Numbered from the stretch's first letter, positions 8,823 through 17,672 are shown. The stretch is DNA of 34,367 bases from Arcobacter sp. (GCA_002869565.1 PKUJ01000027.1:1-34367), one strand, 5' to 3'. The notes: a model not told the origin generated them from the sequence alone. Made by a program: numbers and translations.

Positions 8823-9995
8823 TTAGTAGTTATTTTCCACAAAGTTTTTAATTCTACGGATTCCCTCTTCAATACTTGCTAAATCTGTAGCAAATGAGAA
8901 TCTAAAATATCCTTCTGTTCCAAAAGCAAGACCTGGTACAACGGCAACTCCTTCTTGTTCTAATAAATCAGCAACAAATTTCATTGAGTCAGGATCTACC
9001 TCTTTAATATTTACAAAAAAGTAAAATGCTCCATCAGGTTTAACACAAGATAAACCTTTTATTGCATTAAATTGTTCGTAAGCAACATCTCTTCTTTTTT
9101 CAAACTCTTTTCTCATTATTTCAATATCTGCATCTGCACTTCCATCTAGTGCAGCAACTGCGGCATGAAGTGTTATAGAGTTAACATTTGATGTTACTTG
9201 TCCTTGAAGTTTTGTCATAGCTTTTACTAAATCTTTATGTGGTGTAGCAATATAACCATATCTCCAACCTGTCATAGCAACAGCTTTAGAAATACCATTA
9301 ATTGTTACTGTTCTTTTAAACATATCTTCGCTTACAGAAGCCGCTGCATTAAACTCTTTTCCATCATAAATGATTTTTTCATACATCTCATCTGAAAGAA
9401 CTATAATATCAGTTCCTTTTAAAACTTCTCCAAGTGATAAAAGTTCTTCTTTTGTATAAACTCCACCCGTTGGATTTGAAGGAGTATTTAATAATAATAT
9501 TTTTGTTTTATCTGTTATTGCTGCTCTTAATTGTTCAGCAGTTATTTTAAAATTTGTTGAATCATCTGTATCAATAAATACTGGTACTCCATCTGAGAAT
9601 TTTACTTGTTCAGGATATGTAACCCAATATGGTGCTGGAATAATTACTTCATCACCTTTTTCAATTAAACACTGAAAAAGATTGAATAATGAGTGTTTAG
9701 CTCCATTTGAGACTATAACTTCATCTAGTTGATATTCTATACCATGATCTTTTTTTAACTTATTAATAATTGCTTTTTTTGTTTCAATTGTACCTTCTAC
9801 AGCGGTATATTTTGTTTGTCCATCTCTAATAGCATTTATAGCTGCTTCTTTGATAACTTCTGGAGTGTCAAAATCTGGTTCTCCAGCACTAAAACTTAAA
9901 ATGTCTTTCCCTTGAGCTTTTAATTCTCTTGCTAATGCAGTAATAGCCATCGTCACTGATGGCGATAGGCTTTCCATTCTACTTGCAATTTTCAT
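8823..9995 (-). CDS. aspC: Class I aminotransferase, aspartate aminotransferase type
   Basis: 390 residues, full length for the PLP-dependent fold-type I aspartate aminotransferase 1b group. Visible motifs are SNGAKHSLFN (PLP phosphate cup), NTPSNPTGGVY, SDEMYEKIIYDG and the PLP-lysine region GISKAVAMTGWRYGY (Lys near 236). The C-terminal FRFSFA carries the arginine that binds the substrate carboxylate. It should interconvert aspartate and oxaloacetate with glutamate and 2-oxoglutarate; prephenate or kynurenine activity occurs in the same subgroup. AAAGGGATG precedes the ATG. It is divergent from the metallopeptidase gene. The symbol is given by family; aspB would be an equal choice. Confidence 0.85.
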   Translation of the reverse strand: MKIASRMESLSPSVTMAITALARELKAQGKDILSFSAGEPDFDTPEVIKEAAINAIRDGQTKYTAVEGTIETKKAIINKLKKDHGIEYQLDEVIVSNGAKHSLFNLFQCLIEKGDEVIIPAPYWVTYPEQVKFSDGVPVFIDTDDSTNFKITAEQLRAAITDKTKILLLNTPSNPTGGVYTKEELLSLGEVLKGTDIIVLSDEMYEKIIYDGKEFNAAASVSEDMFKRTVTINGISKAVAMTGWRYGYIATPHKDLVKAMTKLQGQVTSNVNSITLHAAVAALDGSADADIEIMRKEFEKRRDVAYEQFNAIKGLSCVKPDGAFYFFVNIKEVDPDSMKFVADLLEQEGVAVVPGLAFGTEGYFRFSFATDLASIEEGIRRIKNFVENNY

Positions 9996-10055
9996 TTTTT
10001 ATCATCCCTTTAATAAATTTAGACTATGATTTTAACTAAATTTTACTTAAGAGTG

Positions 10056-10649
10056 ATGATGAATTTTACAAGCGAAATACTAAATAAAACAATCGATATA
10101 CAAGTAATAAAAAAAATAAGAAACCGACATACATACTTAAGAATAAAAAGTAGTAATTTGTTAGAGATATCATCTCACATTTTTTTTACAATTAATGATG
10201 CAAAGGAACTTATTGAGAAAAAAAAATCCTGGATTGAACAACATATAATTTCTTTAGAGAAAAAAGCAAAAGAGGAGGGCATTTATAGATATTTAGGACA
10301 AATTTATGATTTGGATTTGTCTTCAAAAGAATTAGAAGAATTTTATAGAAAAAAAGCAAAAGAGATTATTCCTAAATTAGTAGATAAACACTCTATAAAT
10401 ATGAATCTTTATCCAAGTTCAATAAAATTTAGAAAAAATAAAAATACTTGGGGTTCTTGCAACTATAAAAATGGTTTAAATTTTAATATTTTACTTATGA
10501 AATTTCCCCTTGAAATAATTGAATATGTGGTAATACATGAATTAGCACATATTAAGCATAAAAATCATTCAAAAAGATTTTGGAATTTAGTAGAAATTTA
10601 CTGTACTGATTATAAACAAAGAATAAAACTTTTTAAGACTCTTTTATAA
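10056..10649 (+). CDS. YgjP-like metallopeptidase (M48-type, WLM/DUF45 family)
   Basis: 197 residues from the ATG at 10056. The zinc site HELAHIKHKNHSKRFW near the C-terminus and the upstream TWGSC match the YgjP/SprT-like group. The frame opens earlier at 10026, but that ATG has no ribosome site, while AAGAG lies just before the tandem ATGATG at 10056/10059; I prefer one of these. No signal peptide is seen, so it is cytoplasmic. Its 3' end overlaps the convergent gene by 17 bases. The substrate is unknown. Confidence 0.8.
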   Translation: MMNFTSEILNKTIDIQVIKKIRNRHTYLRIKSSNLLEISSHIFFTINDAKELIEKKKSWIEQHIISLEKKAKEEGIYRYLGQIYDLDLSSKELEEFYRKKAKEIIPKLVDKHSINMNLYPSSIKFRKNKNTWGSCNYKNGLNFNILLMKFPLEIIEYVVIHELAHIKHKNHSKRFWNLVEIYCTDYKQRIKLFKTLL

Positions 10650-11049
10650 TCTTTCTTATCTCTTCAACTTTGTTATGAAGTTTTTGATTTTTTATGGGGT
10701 TTTCAAATATTCCATATGATCTTTCATCAAAATGGTCATTTTTCTCTTCTTTTTTAACTTTTCTTTCTATTTTATTAGTTACAAAAAAATTAAGCTCTTC
10801 TACATTTGCTATCTGAGCTTTTTTTAATAGTGTATTTATTAAACTCTTGTTATACTCAAACTCCATTTTATAAACAGGATGGGTTAATACAAAATATAAT
10901 ATTTGCCGCTTTACATAGGCAAATTTTATACCTTTTTTGAGCTTCAAGGGTAATATATTGATAAATCTTTGAATTGTCTCTTGTGTATTAATCTTTCTGA
11001 ATTCAGGATTATTTTTAAGATGACAAAGTATTTCATTCATTTTTTTCAT
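10633..11049 (-). CDS. Small basic protein, possibly DUF721/DciA-like
   Basis: 138 residues, lysine-rich. The middle (ETIQRFINILP, FAYVKRQILYFVLTHPVYKMEF, then LLKKAQIANVEELNFFV) resembles the DUF721 layout, whose DciA members help load the replicative helicase; this is a weak resemblance by eye. The tail is charged and probably disordered. A TATAAT on the minus strand lies only six bases upstream of the first ATG, so the message may be leaderless or start at the second ATG (Met4, 11040). It overlaps the metallopeptidase gene at its 3' end and a lipoprotein gene at its 5' end. Confidence 0.55.
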   Translation of the reverse strand: MKKMNEILCHLKNNPEFRKINTQETIQRFINILPLKLKKGIKFAYVKRQILYFVLTHPVYKMEFEYNKSLINTLLKKAQIANVEELNFFVTNKIERKVKKEEKNDHFDERSYGIFENPIKNQKLHNKVEEIRKIIKES

Positions 11050-11145
11050 GCTGTAATTATAGCAGGAATTTTATTATCTTTTAGTGGTTGTGGCTATAAA
11101 GGGCCACCAGTTTATGTAGGTGATAGTAAGGAAGTAGCAAAATAA
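11020..11145 (+). CDS. 41-residue lipoprotein, LptM/YifL-like
   Basis: A short frame starting at ATG 11020 gives a hydrophobic leader (AVIIAGILLSFSGC) with a lipobox cysteine, then GYKGPPVYVGDSKEVAK. The CGxKGPxY start of the mature part is typical of small YifL/LptM-type lipoproteins, which in enterobacteria assist LptD. The stop overlaps the nadB start (TAATG), indicating translational coupling. The first 30 bases overlap, antisense, the 5' end of the DUF721-like gene. No other ATG, GTG or TTG is available in frame. It is short and easily missed. Confidence 0.75.
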   Translation: MTKYFIHFFHAVIIAGILLSFSGCGYKGPPVYVGDSKEVAK

Positions 11146-12596
11146 TGATATATGACTATATTATTATAGGTTCTGGGATTGCGGGTTTAAACGCTGCTAG
11201 ACTTATTCCGAAATCAAAAAACGTTTTAATATTATGTAAAAAATCTCCTTGGGAATGTAATACTTTTTATGCCCAAGGTGGTATTGCTTCCGCTGTCAAT
11301 GAAGAAGATGTACCTGCACATATTCAAGATACTTTAATCGCAGGTGCAAATTATAATAATAAAGAAGCTGTAAAAGTTTTAAGTGAGAACTCTTTTAAAG
11401 CAATTCATGACTTGATTGATGATGGTTTAGAATTTGATTTAAATGATAAAGGTGAGTTAGCATTTACAAAAGAGGCTGCACATAGTAGAAGTAGAATTTT
11501 ACATGCAGATGGAGATGCAACAGGAAGAATGATGCATCTTTTTTTACTAAAACAGTGTGAACATGAAATGGTAACAAATGCAGTTGTAAATGATATTTTG
11601 ATTGAAGATGGTGTTTGTTATGGAGTTCAATATTTTACTAGTGAAACAGAACAAACTACAGCATATGCACATAATACAATTATTGCAAGTGGTGGAATTG
11701 GCTCAATTTATAAATATCATACAAACTCAACCACTGTTGCAGGTGAAGTTCAAGGTATCTGTTTTGAAAAAGGGCTTATTTTAAAAGATATGGAAATGAT
11801 GCAATTTCATCCAACTGTTTTCAAAGGTACATCGTTTGCTAGAAAAACTTTACTTAGTGAAGCTTTGCGAGGTGAGGGGGCTTATGTTGTTGATGAAAAT
11901 GATTATAGGTTTTTATTTGATTATCATGAAGATGGAGAATTAGCTCCAAGAGATGTAGTTAGTCGTTCTATCTTTGATTACAATCAAAATACAGGACTAG
12001 GTGTTTATCTCTCTTTTGATAAGTTTGAAAAAAACTTTTTCAGAAAAAGATTTCCAAATATATATTCAAATTTAAATGACTTAGGTTATGACTTACCTTT
12101 TGAAAGAGTTCCAATTTCTCCTGCCTTTCATTATGCGATGGGTGGAATTGCAACTGATATAAATGCAAAAGTAATAAATACCAAAAATCTTTATGCAATA
12201 GGTGAGGCTGCTTGTACTGGAGTTCATGGGGCAAATAGATTAGCTTCAAATTCTTTACTTGAAGGGATAGTTTTTTCAAAGATAGCAGTTGAAAATATTG
12301 AAAAAGAGAATTATCAGATTCAAAAATCTAACTATACTAAGATTATAAAAACTTATACTAGAAATAAAAATATTGATAAAGATATAAAAAATATTTTAAG
12401 AAAAATTATGTGGGACAATGCAGCAATTGTAAGAGAAAAGTATAAATTAATTGACTCTTTGAAACAAATAGAAACTTTTTTAAAAGAAGATGTTGGAAGA
12501 TTATTATTTTTAAGGTTGCTTACGGCAAAATCTATTTTAACAGCTGCGATTGAGAGAAAAGAATCACTCGGAGCACACTTTATTAAGGAGAAATAA
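11145..12596 (+). CDS. nadB: L-aspartate oxidase
   Basis: 483 residues. This flavoprotein oxidises L-aspartate to iminoaspartate, the first step of bacterial NAD synthesis. Visible features are the N-terminal FAD dinucleotide motif GSGIAGLNAA, then FYAQGGIAS, the active-site region HSRSRILHADGDATGR, MQFHPTVF, SEALRGEGAYVVD, APRDVVSRSI, and the FAD-binding tail ANRLASNSLLEG. It is shorter than the enterobacterial enzyme (about 540 residues) because the C-terminal helical domain is trimmed. Its start overlaps the lipoprotein stop and its stop overlaps the nhaD start, both as TAATG, so the three genes form one coupled operon. Confidence 0.93.
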   Translation: MIYDYIIIGSGIAGLNAARLIPKSKNVLILCKKSPWECNTFYAQGGIASAVNEEDVPAHIQDTLIAGANYNNKEAVKVLSENSFKAIHDLIDDGLEFDLNDKGELAFTKEAAHSRSRILHADGDATGRMMHLFLLKQCEHEMVTNAVVNDILIEDGVCYGVQYFTSETEQTTAYAHNTIIASGGIGSIYKYHTNSTTVAGEVQGICFEKGLILKDMEMMQFHPTVFKGTSFARKTLLSEALRGEGAYVVDENDYRFLFDYHEDGELAPRDVVSRSIFDYNQNTGLGVYLSFDKFEKNFFRKRFPNIYSNLNDLGYDLPFERVPISPAFHYAMGGIATDINAKVINTKNLYAIGEAACTGVHGANRLASNSLLEGIVFSKIAVENIEKENYQIQKSNYTKIIKTYTRNKNIDKDIKNILRKIMWDNAAIVREKYKLIDSLKQIETFLKEDVGRLLFLRLLTAKSILTAAIERKESLGAHFIKEK

Positions 12597-13978
12597 TGTT
12601 AAAAGTTTTAATGACATTACTGATTACATCAGTAGCGTTATTTGCTAGTTCTGGCGCTAGTACAGGTGAAATTCCTGATATAACAATGACATGGGTTGGA
12701 TTCGCTTGTTTATTCATATTTGTTGTGGGGTACTATTTTGTAGCTGCAGAGGAAAAGTACGAGATTGATAAGGCAAAGCCTGCATAATTTATTGGTACAT
12801 TTATGTTTATGTTAGTGGCTTTATACTACTCTTTAAATCATATGAATATGGATTTAGTACATACTCAAGCACAGCATCTAATTTTAGAAATCGCAGAGAT
12901 TTTCTTCTTCTTATTTGTTGCAATGACTTATATTGAGTCATTATTACATATGTGTGTTTTTGATAAATTAAAATATAATCTTGTTTCAAAAGGTTATACA
13001 TATAGAAAGCTTTTCTGGGTAACTGGATTTTTAGCATTCTTTATTTCACCAATTGCTGATAACTTAACTACAGCTCTTATTTTATCAACTGTATTAATTA
13101 CAATTGAAAAAACAAGAAAAGATTTCTTGGTACCAGGTGCAATTAATATTGTTGTTGCTGCAAATGCAGGTGGAGCTTGGTCTCCATTTGGTGATATTAC
13201 TACTTTAATGGCTTGGACAGCAAAAAAAGGAGAATTTACTGATTTCTTATTTTTATTTCCAGCTGCTATTGGAGGATATCTAATTACAGCAGTAATTTTG
13301 GCTAAATTTGTGCCAAATGAAGTACCTGCTTTTGATGTTTCGAAAGAGAAAATACCTGTTATGTCTGAAGGTTCAAAGGTAGTTATGGGATTAGGTGTAT
13401 TTACTATTTTTTGTGCTGTAATGTCACATCAAATATTACATTTACCAGCTATGTGGGGTATGATGTTTGGTTTATCTTTACTTAAAGTTTACTCTTATGG
13501 TTTAAAAAGAAGATATGGAGTTGATCACTTCAATATTTTCCATTCAATGGCAAAAATTGAAAATAATACATTAATGTTTTTCTTTGGTATTTTAGCAGCA
13601 GTTGGTGCTTTATACTTTATTGGTTGGTTAGGTTTAGCAGCAGTAGTTTATCATCCAGATGTACTAGGTGCAACTTGGTCAAATATTGGTGTTGGTTTTC
13701 TTTCTGCAATAGTTGATAATGTTCCTGTTATGTCAGCAGTTCTTAAAGCTTCTCCCGAAATGGGACTTGAGCAATGGATGCTTGTTACTTTAACAGCAGG
13801 AGTAGGTGGTTCATTGATTTCATTTGGATCCGCAGCAGGTGTTGGTGTTATGGGTAAACTACATGGTATCTATACATTTGGTGCACATATGAAATATGCT
13901 TGGACTATTTTTATTGGATATGTTGCTTCAATTGTTATTTGGTATTTACAATATGAAGTATTAGGAATAGGGCACTAG
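12596..13978 (+). pseudogene. nhaD: NhaD-type Na+/H+ antiporter gene interrupted by an in-frame TAA
   Basis: Read through, the frame gives about 460 residues, full length for NhaD (ion-transporter superfamily). It begins with a signal-like helix (ALFASSG) and a first membrane helix ending AAEEKYEIDKAKPA. A TAA at 12785-12787 then stops translation after 63 residues. The same frame continues directly (FIGTF, then ATG at 12803) for the remaining helices, including PIADNLTTALI, NAGGAWSPFGDITTLM and DNVPVMSAV, the conserved NhaD core. No base is gained or lost, and TTA to TAA is the simplest cause. Options are a true nonsense mutation, a sequence error, or reinitiation at 12803, making a two-piece protein. 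No clear ribosome site precedes 12803. The role would be sodium export and pH homeostasis. Confidence 0.85.
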
Positions 13979-14000
13979 TCTTATTTTAATATCAATTATA

Positions 14001-14036
14001 AAAAGCTTCTTAGTTTTGCTAAGAAGCTTTTTTTTT
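14001..14036 (+). terminator. Intrinsic terminator after nhaD
   Basis: A perfect 13-base stem (AAAAGCTTCTTAG / CTAAGAAGCTTTT) with a 5-base loop is followed by an uninterrupted T run, 22 bases after the nhaD stop. It closes the lipoprotein-nadB-nhaD operon and insulates guaA. Confidence 0.92.
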
Positions 14037-14114
14037 GTCTAAATTTATTTAAACAATTTCAAATGATTTTTTAGATAAAATAGCGGATATAATAAAAATA
14101 GAGGAATTTATTTA

Positions 14115-15650
14115 ATGAAACATGTACCAATAGTTGTATTATATTTTGGTAGTCAATATACACAAATCATTGCAAGAAAACTAAGAGAAGCGGGTGTTTA
14201 TTCTGAAATTGTACCTTACAATGAAAGAATTGAAGATATTTTAGCAAGAACACCAAAAGGTATTATTCTTTCAGGTGGTCCAGCATCAGTTTATGCACAA
14301 GATGCTTATCATCCAGATGAAGAAATTTTCAATCTTGGTCTTCCTATTTTAGGAATTTGTTATGGTATGCAACTTATCTCACAATTTTTTGGTGGTTCAG
14401 TAATTCCTGCTGATCATCATGAATATGGTAAAGCAAAATTAAAATTTGAAAAAGAAAATGCAATTTTCAAAGACACAGATGATGGGCAAACAGTTTGGAT
14501 GTCACATGGTGATAAAGTAGATAAACTTGCAGATGGTTTTGAAATAATTGGGACAAGTGAAAACTCTCCATTTGCTGCGATTGCAAATGAAGCAGAAAGA
14601 ATTTATGCATTTCAATTTCATCAAGAAGTTTATCATTCAGAGCAGGGTTCAAAAATTCTTAAAAACTTTGCAAAATATATTTGTGGTTGTGAATCAACTT
14701 GGAATATGGGTGGATTTGCAAAAGAACAAATCAAAAAGATTCAAGATACTGTTGGGGATAAAAAAGTTCTTTGTGGTGTATCTGGTGGAGTTGATTCATC
14801 TGTTGTAGCAACACTTTTAGCAGAAGCAATAGGTACTCAAGTTATACCTGTATTTGTTGATAATGGGCTTTTAAGAGCAAATGAAAGAGAACAAGTAGAA
14901 GCTATGTTTGCTGCACGTGGTGTTCCTTTAATCACAGTTGATGCATCTGAGCAATTCTTATCAAAATTAGCAGGTGTTACAGATCCTGAAACAAAAAGAA
15001 AAATCATAGGTGAAACATTTATTAAAGTATTTGATGAAGAAGCAAAAAAACATGATGGTATAGAATTCTTAGCACAAGGAACTTTATATACTGATGTTAT
15101 TGAATCAGTATCAGTAAAAGGACCTTCAAAAACTATCAAATCACATCACAATGTAGGTGGACTTCCTGATTGGATGACATTCGAATTAATCGAGCCATTA
15201 AGAGAAATCTTCAAAGATGAAGTTAGACTTCTAGGATTAGAATTAGGACTTCCAAAAGATATGATTGGACGTCATCCCTTCCCTGGTCCAGGACTTGCAA
15301 TTAGAGTTATGGGAGATGTAAATAAACCTGACTTAGAATTACTGAGACGTGCAGATACTATTATGTTAGATGTATTACATGCAACTGGTCTTTATGATAA
15401 AACATGGCAAGCCTTTACAGTTTTACTAAACGTAAAATCTGTAGGTGTAATGGGTGACAACAGAACTTATGATAACACAGTATGTGTTAGAATAGTAGAA
15501 GCAACAGATGGTATGACAGCAACATTTGCTCATATTCCTCATGATATTTTCGAAACAATTTCAAGAAGAATTATTAATGAGGTTGATGGGATCAACAGAG
15601 TTGTGTATGATATTAGTTCAAAACCGCCAGCAACTATCGAGTGGGAATAA
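14115..15650 (+). CDS. guaA: GMP synthase (glutamine-hydrolysing)
   Basis: 511 residues, full length. It converts XMP, glutamine and ATP to GMP. The N-terminal class I glutamine amidotransferase shows the nucleophile LGICYGMQ (Cys near 82) and the His-Glu of [13 protein letters not shown]. The ATP-pyrophosphatase domain has the P-loop [12 protein letters not shown]. The C-terminal dimerisation domain has [14 protein letters not shown] and ends PPATIEWE. One oddity: the strongly conserved LDFGSQYTQ near the N-terminus reads LYFGSQYTQ here, a GAT-to-TAT change. The integron integrase lies just downstream on the opposite strand. Confidence 0.96.
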   Translation: MKHVPIVVLYFGSQYTQIIARKLREAGVYSEIVPYNERIEDILARTPKGIILSGGPASVYAQDAYHPDEEIFNLGLPILGICYGMQLISQFFGGSVIPADHHEYGKAKLKFEKENAIFKDTDDGQTVWMSHGDKVDKLADGFEIIGTSENSPFAAIANEAERIYAFQFHQEVYHSEQGSKILKNFAKYICGCESTWNMGGFAKEQIKKIQDTVGDKKVLCGVSGGVDSSVVATLLAEAIGTQVIPVFVDNGLLRANEREQVEAMFAARGVPLITVDASEQFLSKLAGVTDPETKRKIIGETFIKVFDEEAKKHDGIEFLAQGTLYTDVIESVSVKGPSKTIKSHHNVGGLPDWMTFELIEPLREIFKDEVRLLGLELGLPKDMIGRHPFPGPGLAIRVMGDVNKPDLELLRRADTIMLDVLHATGLYDKTWQAFTVLLNVKSVGVMGDNRTYDNTVCVRIVEATDGMTATFAHIPHDIFETISRRIINEVDGINRVVYDISSKPPATIEWE

Positions 15651-15752
15651 AAGCGATAGCTTTTATTCATCTTGCACTAGATTTAGGTTCGAGGTACTTT
15701 TAGTACATCTTCACCTAAATCTAGCACAATCTAAACAAAATCTATCGCTTTT
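15649..15752. terminator. Large nested hairpin between guaA and the integrase gene
   Basis: The outer arms AAAAGCGATAG (15649-15659) and CTATCGCTTTT (15742-15752) enclose inner arms CTAGATTTAGGT (15677-15688) and ACCTAAATCTAG (15713-15724), which in turn enclose GTAC/GTAC. It starts in the guaA stop codon and ends in T-rich sequence, so it probably terminates guaA and perhaps the converging integrase transcript. It is unusually long for a simple terminator. Confidence 0.6.
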
Positions 15753-15808
15753 AAAATTTTTATCTAAAACTAAAATCTACAGCTTTAATCGAGTCTTCTA
15801 ATATTTTG

Positions 15809-16771
15809 TTAGAAATCCAATGGGCTTCTTATTTCACCTTTATTTAACTCTTTTATGACATGTGTATATATCATCGTTGTTTCTATTGACTTATGACCTA
15901 ATAGTTCCTGAATACTTCGTATATCAGTACCATTTTGAAGTAAATGAGTTGCATAAGAGTGTCTAAAAATATGAGAGGTTACTCTTTTGTCGATATTAGA
16001 CTTTTGGACTGCATTTTTAATATTTCTACTTAAAGTTACATCTAAAATATGATGTCGTCTTTGTTCACCGCTTCTAGGGTCTGTTGAAATTTTATTCATG
16101 GGAAAAATATACTGCAATTTGGTTTCAGATTTTGCTTTGGGAAATTTTCGCTCAAGTGCATAAGGGATATATACACTTCCAAAGCCATCGTTTAAATCTT
16201 TTTGGTGTAGCTCTTTTACTTTTTGTACTTGAATCTTTAATTCATCCTTTATTTTCAAAGGAAGTGGTAGTGTTCTATCTTTTAGTGACTTACTGTCCCA
16301 TATATAAAGTTTATCAAATCCAAAATCAATATCTTTTATACGTATGTTCTGAACTTCACTCATTCTCAACCCACATCCATACATAAGCTTTGCCATAAGT
16401 TGATAGATGCCCTTCATATTAAGAATGATACTTTTTACTTCCTCTATAGTTAGAACAACTGGAATATGTTTTCTCTCTTGTGCCCTTAAAGCTTGTATAT
16501 TCTCATTTTTTAACGATATATTTAAAACTTGTTCGTATAAAAATAATATTGCATTAAATGCTTGGTTCTGTGTGTTTGGAGATACATTTAACTTTGTAGC
16601 TAAATGAGTAAGAAACTGTTCGATTTCTAATTTCCCCATTTCTTTTGGATGTCGCTTATTATGGTAAAGTATATATCGTTTAGCCCAATGTATATAAGTT
16701 TTTTCTGTACTTATACTGTAGTGTTTAAATCTAATTTTATCTTTCATAATATCCAATAATTTTTTGCCCAT
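15809..16771 (-). CDS. intI: Integron integrase (tyrosine recombinase)
   Basis: 320 residues from the ATG at 16771, which has GGAGGTG seven bases upstream; an in-frame extension to 16837 lacks a ribosome site. The N-terminal part is a core-binding SAM-like domain ([18 protein letters not shown]). The catalytic domain shows Arg in GCGLRMSEV, Lys in [28 protein letters not shown] and the nucleophile in TMIYTH. The stretch [18 protein letters not shown] is the extra alpha-I2 helix that separates integron integrases from other tyrosine recombinases. It should insert and excise single-stranded attC cassettes at attI. Gene direction, promoter and attC sites on its 5' side match a complete integron. 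Confidence 0.93.
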   Translation of the reverse strand: MGKKLLDIMKDKIRFKHYSISTEKTYIHWAKRYILYHNKRHPKEMGKLEIEQFLTHLATKLNVSPNTQNQAFNAILFLYEQVLNISLKNENIQALRAQERKHIPVVLTIEEVKSIILNMKGIYQLMAKLMYGCGLRMSEVQNIRIKDIDFGFDKLYIWDSKSLKDRTLPLPLKIKDELKIQVQKVKELHQKDLNDGFGSVYIPYALERKFPKAKSETKLQYIFPMNKISTDPRSGEQRRHHILDVTLSRNIKNAVQKSNIDKRVTSHIFRHSYATHLLQNGTDIRSIQELLGHKSIETTMIYTHVIKELNKGEIRSPLDF

Positions 16772-16832
16772 AATACACCTCCAAATAAACTTAACAAAAT
16801 GCAGGTTTATCATGATATTGTCATAATATACA

Positions 16833-16888
16833 TACATTATGTACTATTATCGTCTAGATATCGATAATAAACATACATAAAAATTATA
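16833..16888 (-). promoter_or_regulatory. Putative intI promoter region with inverted repeats
   Basis: Reading toward intI, a TATAAT (complement of 16883-16888) could be the -10 element. The leader that would follow holds the inverted repeat ATTATCG/CGATAAT (16846-16852, 16862-16868) and the palindrome TACATTATGTA (16833-16843). These could be operators or integrase-binding sites. There is no match to a known LexA box that I can recognise. Confidence 0.35.
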
Positions 16889-16955
16889 GCAAATGATTAA
16901 AATTTATTTAAAAAATATAACAAATTGCAATATTTTTTATAGTTAAATATGTAAT

Positions 16956-16975
16956 AATACCTTATTTAAGGTATT
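16956..16975. repeat. 8-bp inverted repeat in the intI/attI interval
   Basis: AATACCTT and AAGGTATT are separated by four bases. It sits between the divergent integrase and cassette promoters, so it is a possible regulator or accessory integrase binding site. It has no T run and is unlikely to be a terminator. Confidence 0.45.
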
Positions 16976-17018
16976 TGTTGTTGTTTTAATATACAACATA
17001 TATTGTGTATATTATTTG

Positions 17019-17046
17019 TTGATTTTCAGTCTATCTTGTATATAAT
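17019..17046 (+). promoter_or_regulatory. Putative cassette promoter (Pc)
   Basis: TTGATT (17019-17024), a 16-base spacer and a perfect TATAAT (17041-17046) point into the cassette array and lie just upstream of the attI core. This is where integrons place the promoter that drives cassette expression. Confidence 0.6.
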
Positions 17047-17069
17047 GTATGTTCAATAAATAGTTAACT
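17047..17069 (+). other. attI insertion site (core GTTAACT at 17063-17069)
   Basis: The core GTTAACT is the exact reverse complement of the AGTTAAC box opening the attC of cassette 1, as expected when a cassette is cut between the first G and the next T. Exchange would be between 17063 and 17064. The outer limits of attI and its accessory sites cannot be fixed from the sequence. Confidence 0.7.
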
Positions 17070-17082
17070 GTAAAGGCACGTG

Positions 17083-17589
17083 ATGAGAAATATTCTTACA
17101 ATTGTAGTTTTTCTATTATGCTTTTCGAGTCATGCAGTAGGTTTCGAAAGACATGAAATTGAATTTTCGGTGCCAGTTAAGTATGGAGTTGAAGCCTATA
17201 AGACAGACTTACAAAATTGGGTTTCTTCGCTTGTGAAAGGGCTTGGCTACGACTCGTCAAAAATAGCCACATATGTATTTCTCAAAACCGATATATCAAT
17301 ACGAGCTGATGGCAAAATTGTGGAAGGTGCAATATATCAGAACAAAGACAAGCCAACGCAGTTTTATGTTTCTAAGCCTAAAGCCGCTATCGTTGATTTT
17401 TCGGCAGGTAAGGTCGGCACCATGGGGGTTTCGGGAATATCTACACATCCTACTCCGAGCGGTCGTATGGTGGTGGTTTTGTCTCCGCAAAAGGGTACAA
17501 ATATTCTGGGCGTAACCCTAGACTTTACGTTTAAAACTCAAGTTAAAGAACCAAAGTTTAGTTCCAATAGTGTCCACTATGAGTGGTAA
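17083..17589 (+). CDS. Cassette 1: exported protein of unknown function
   Basis: 168 residues from ATG 17083, six bases after AAAGG; the GTG at 17080 is too close to that site. A signal peptide (about 1-20, ending SHAVG) is followed by a soluble, mostly beta chain (FERHEIEFSVPVKYG, GKVGTMGVSGISTHPTPSGRMVVVLSPQKG) with no cysteine in the mature part. I do not recognise the family. The DNA is visibly richer in G+C and uses codons such as CGG, GCG and GGC that neighbouring genes avoid, so it was probably acquired recently from another lineage. Its stop lies six bases before its attC, as is normal for a cassette. Confidence 0.75.
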   Translation: MRNILTIVVFLLCFSSHAVGFERHEIEFSVPVKYGVEAYKTDLQNWVSSLVKGLGYDSSKIATYVFLKTDISIRADGKIVEGAIYQNKDKPTQFYVSKPKAAIVDFSAGKVGTMGVSGISTHPTPSGRMVVVLSPQKGTNILGVTLDFTFKTQVKEPKFSSNSVHYEW

Positions 17590-17594
17590 AACAC

Positions 17595-17672
17595 AGTTAA
17601 CAAAGCCAAGCAGCATCGCCAGCAAAGCTGGCTGGACCTCGCTACGCTCGGCCGCTGTTGGCGGCGTTATGT
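17595..17672 (+). repeat. attC site of cassette 1
   Basis: R'' AGTTAAC (17595-17601) and R' GTTATGT (17666-17672) flank L'' GCCAAGCAGC (17605-17614) and L' GCTGTTGGC (17654-17662). L'' and L' pair with one unpaired G, the extrahelical base typical of attC. Between R and L is the unpaired spacer. An inner stem GCCAGC/GCTGGC is present. The short, G+C-rich form resembles attC sites of gammaproteobacterial cassettes. Confidence 0.9.

Noticed and set aside
14837-15139. Minus-strand frame of about 100 codons inside guaA
   Set aside because: guaA is full length and unmistakable; the opposite frame has no start signal and is a codon-bias shadow.
16084-16607. Plus-strand frames inside the integrase gene
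   Set aside because: They are antisense to a strongly supported integrase and show no protein family signs.
15809-16771. Integrase as a XerC/XerD or phage-type recombinase
   Set aside because: The extra stretch [16 protein letters not shown] and three adjacent attC sites fit IntI; Xer proteins lack this segment.
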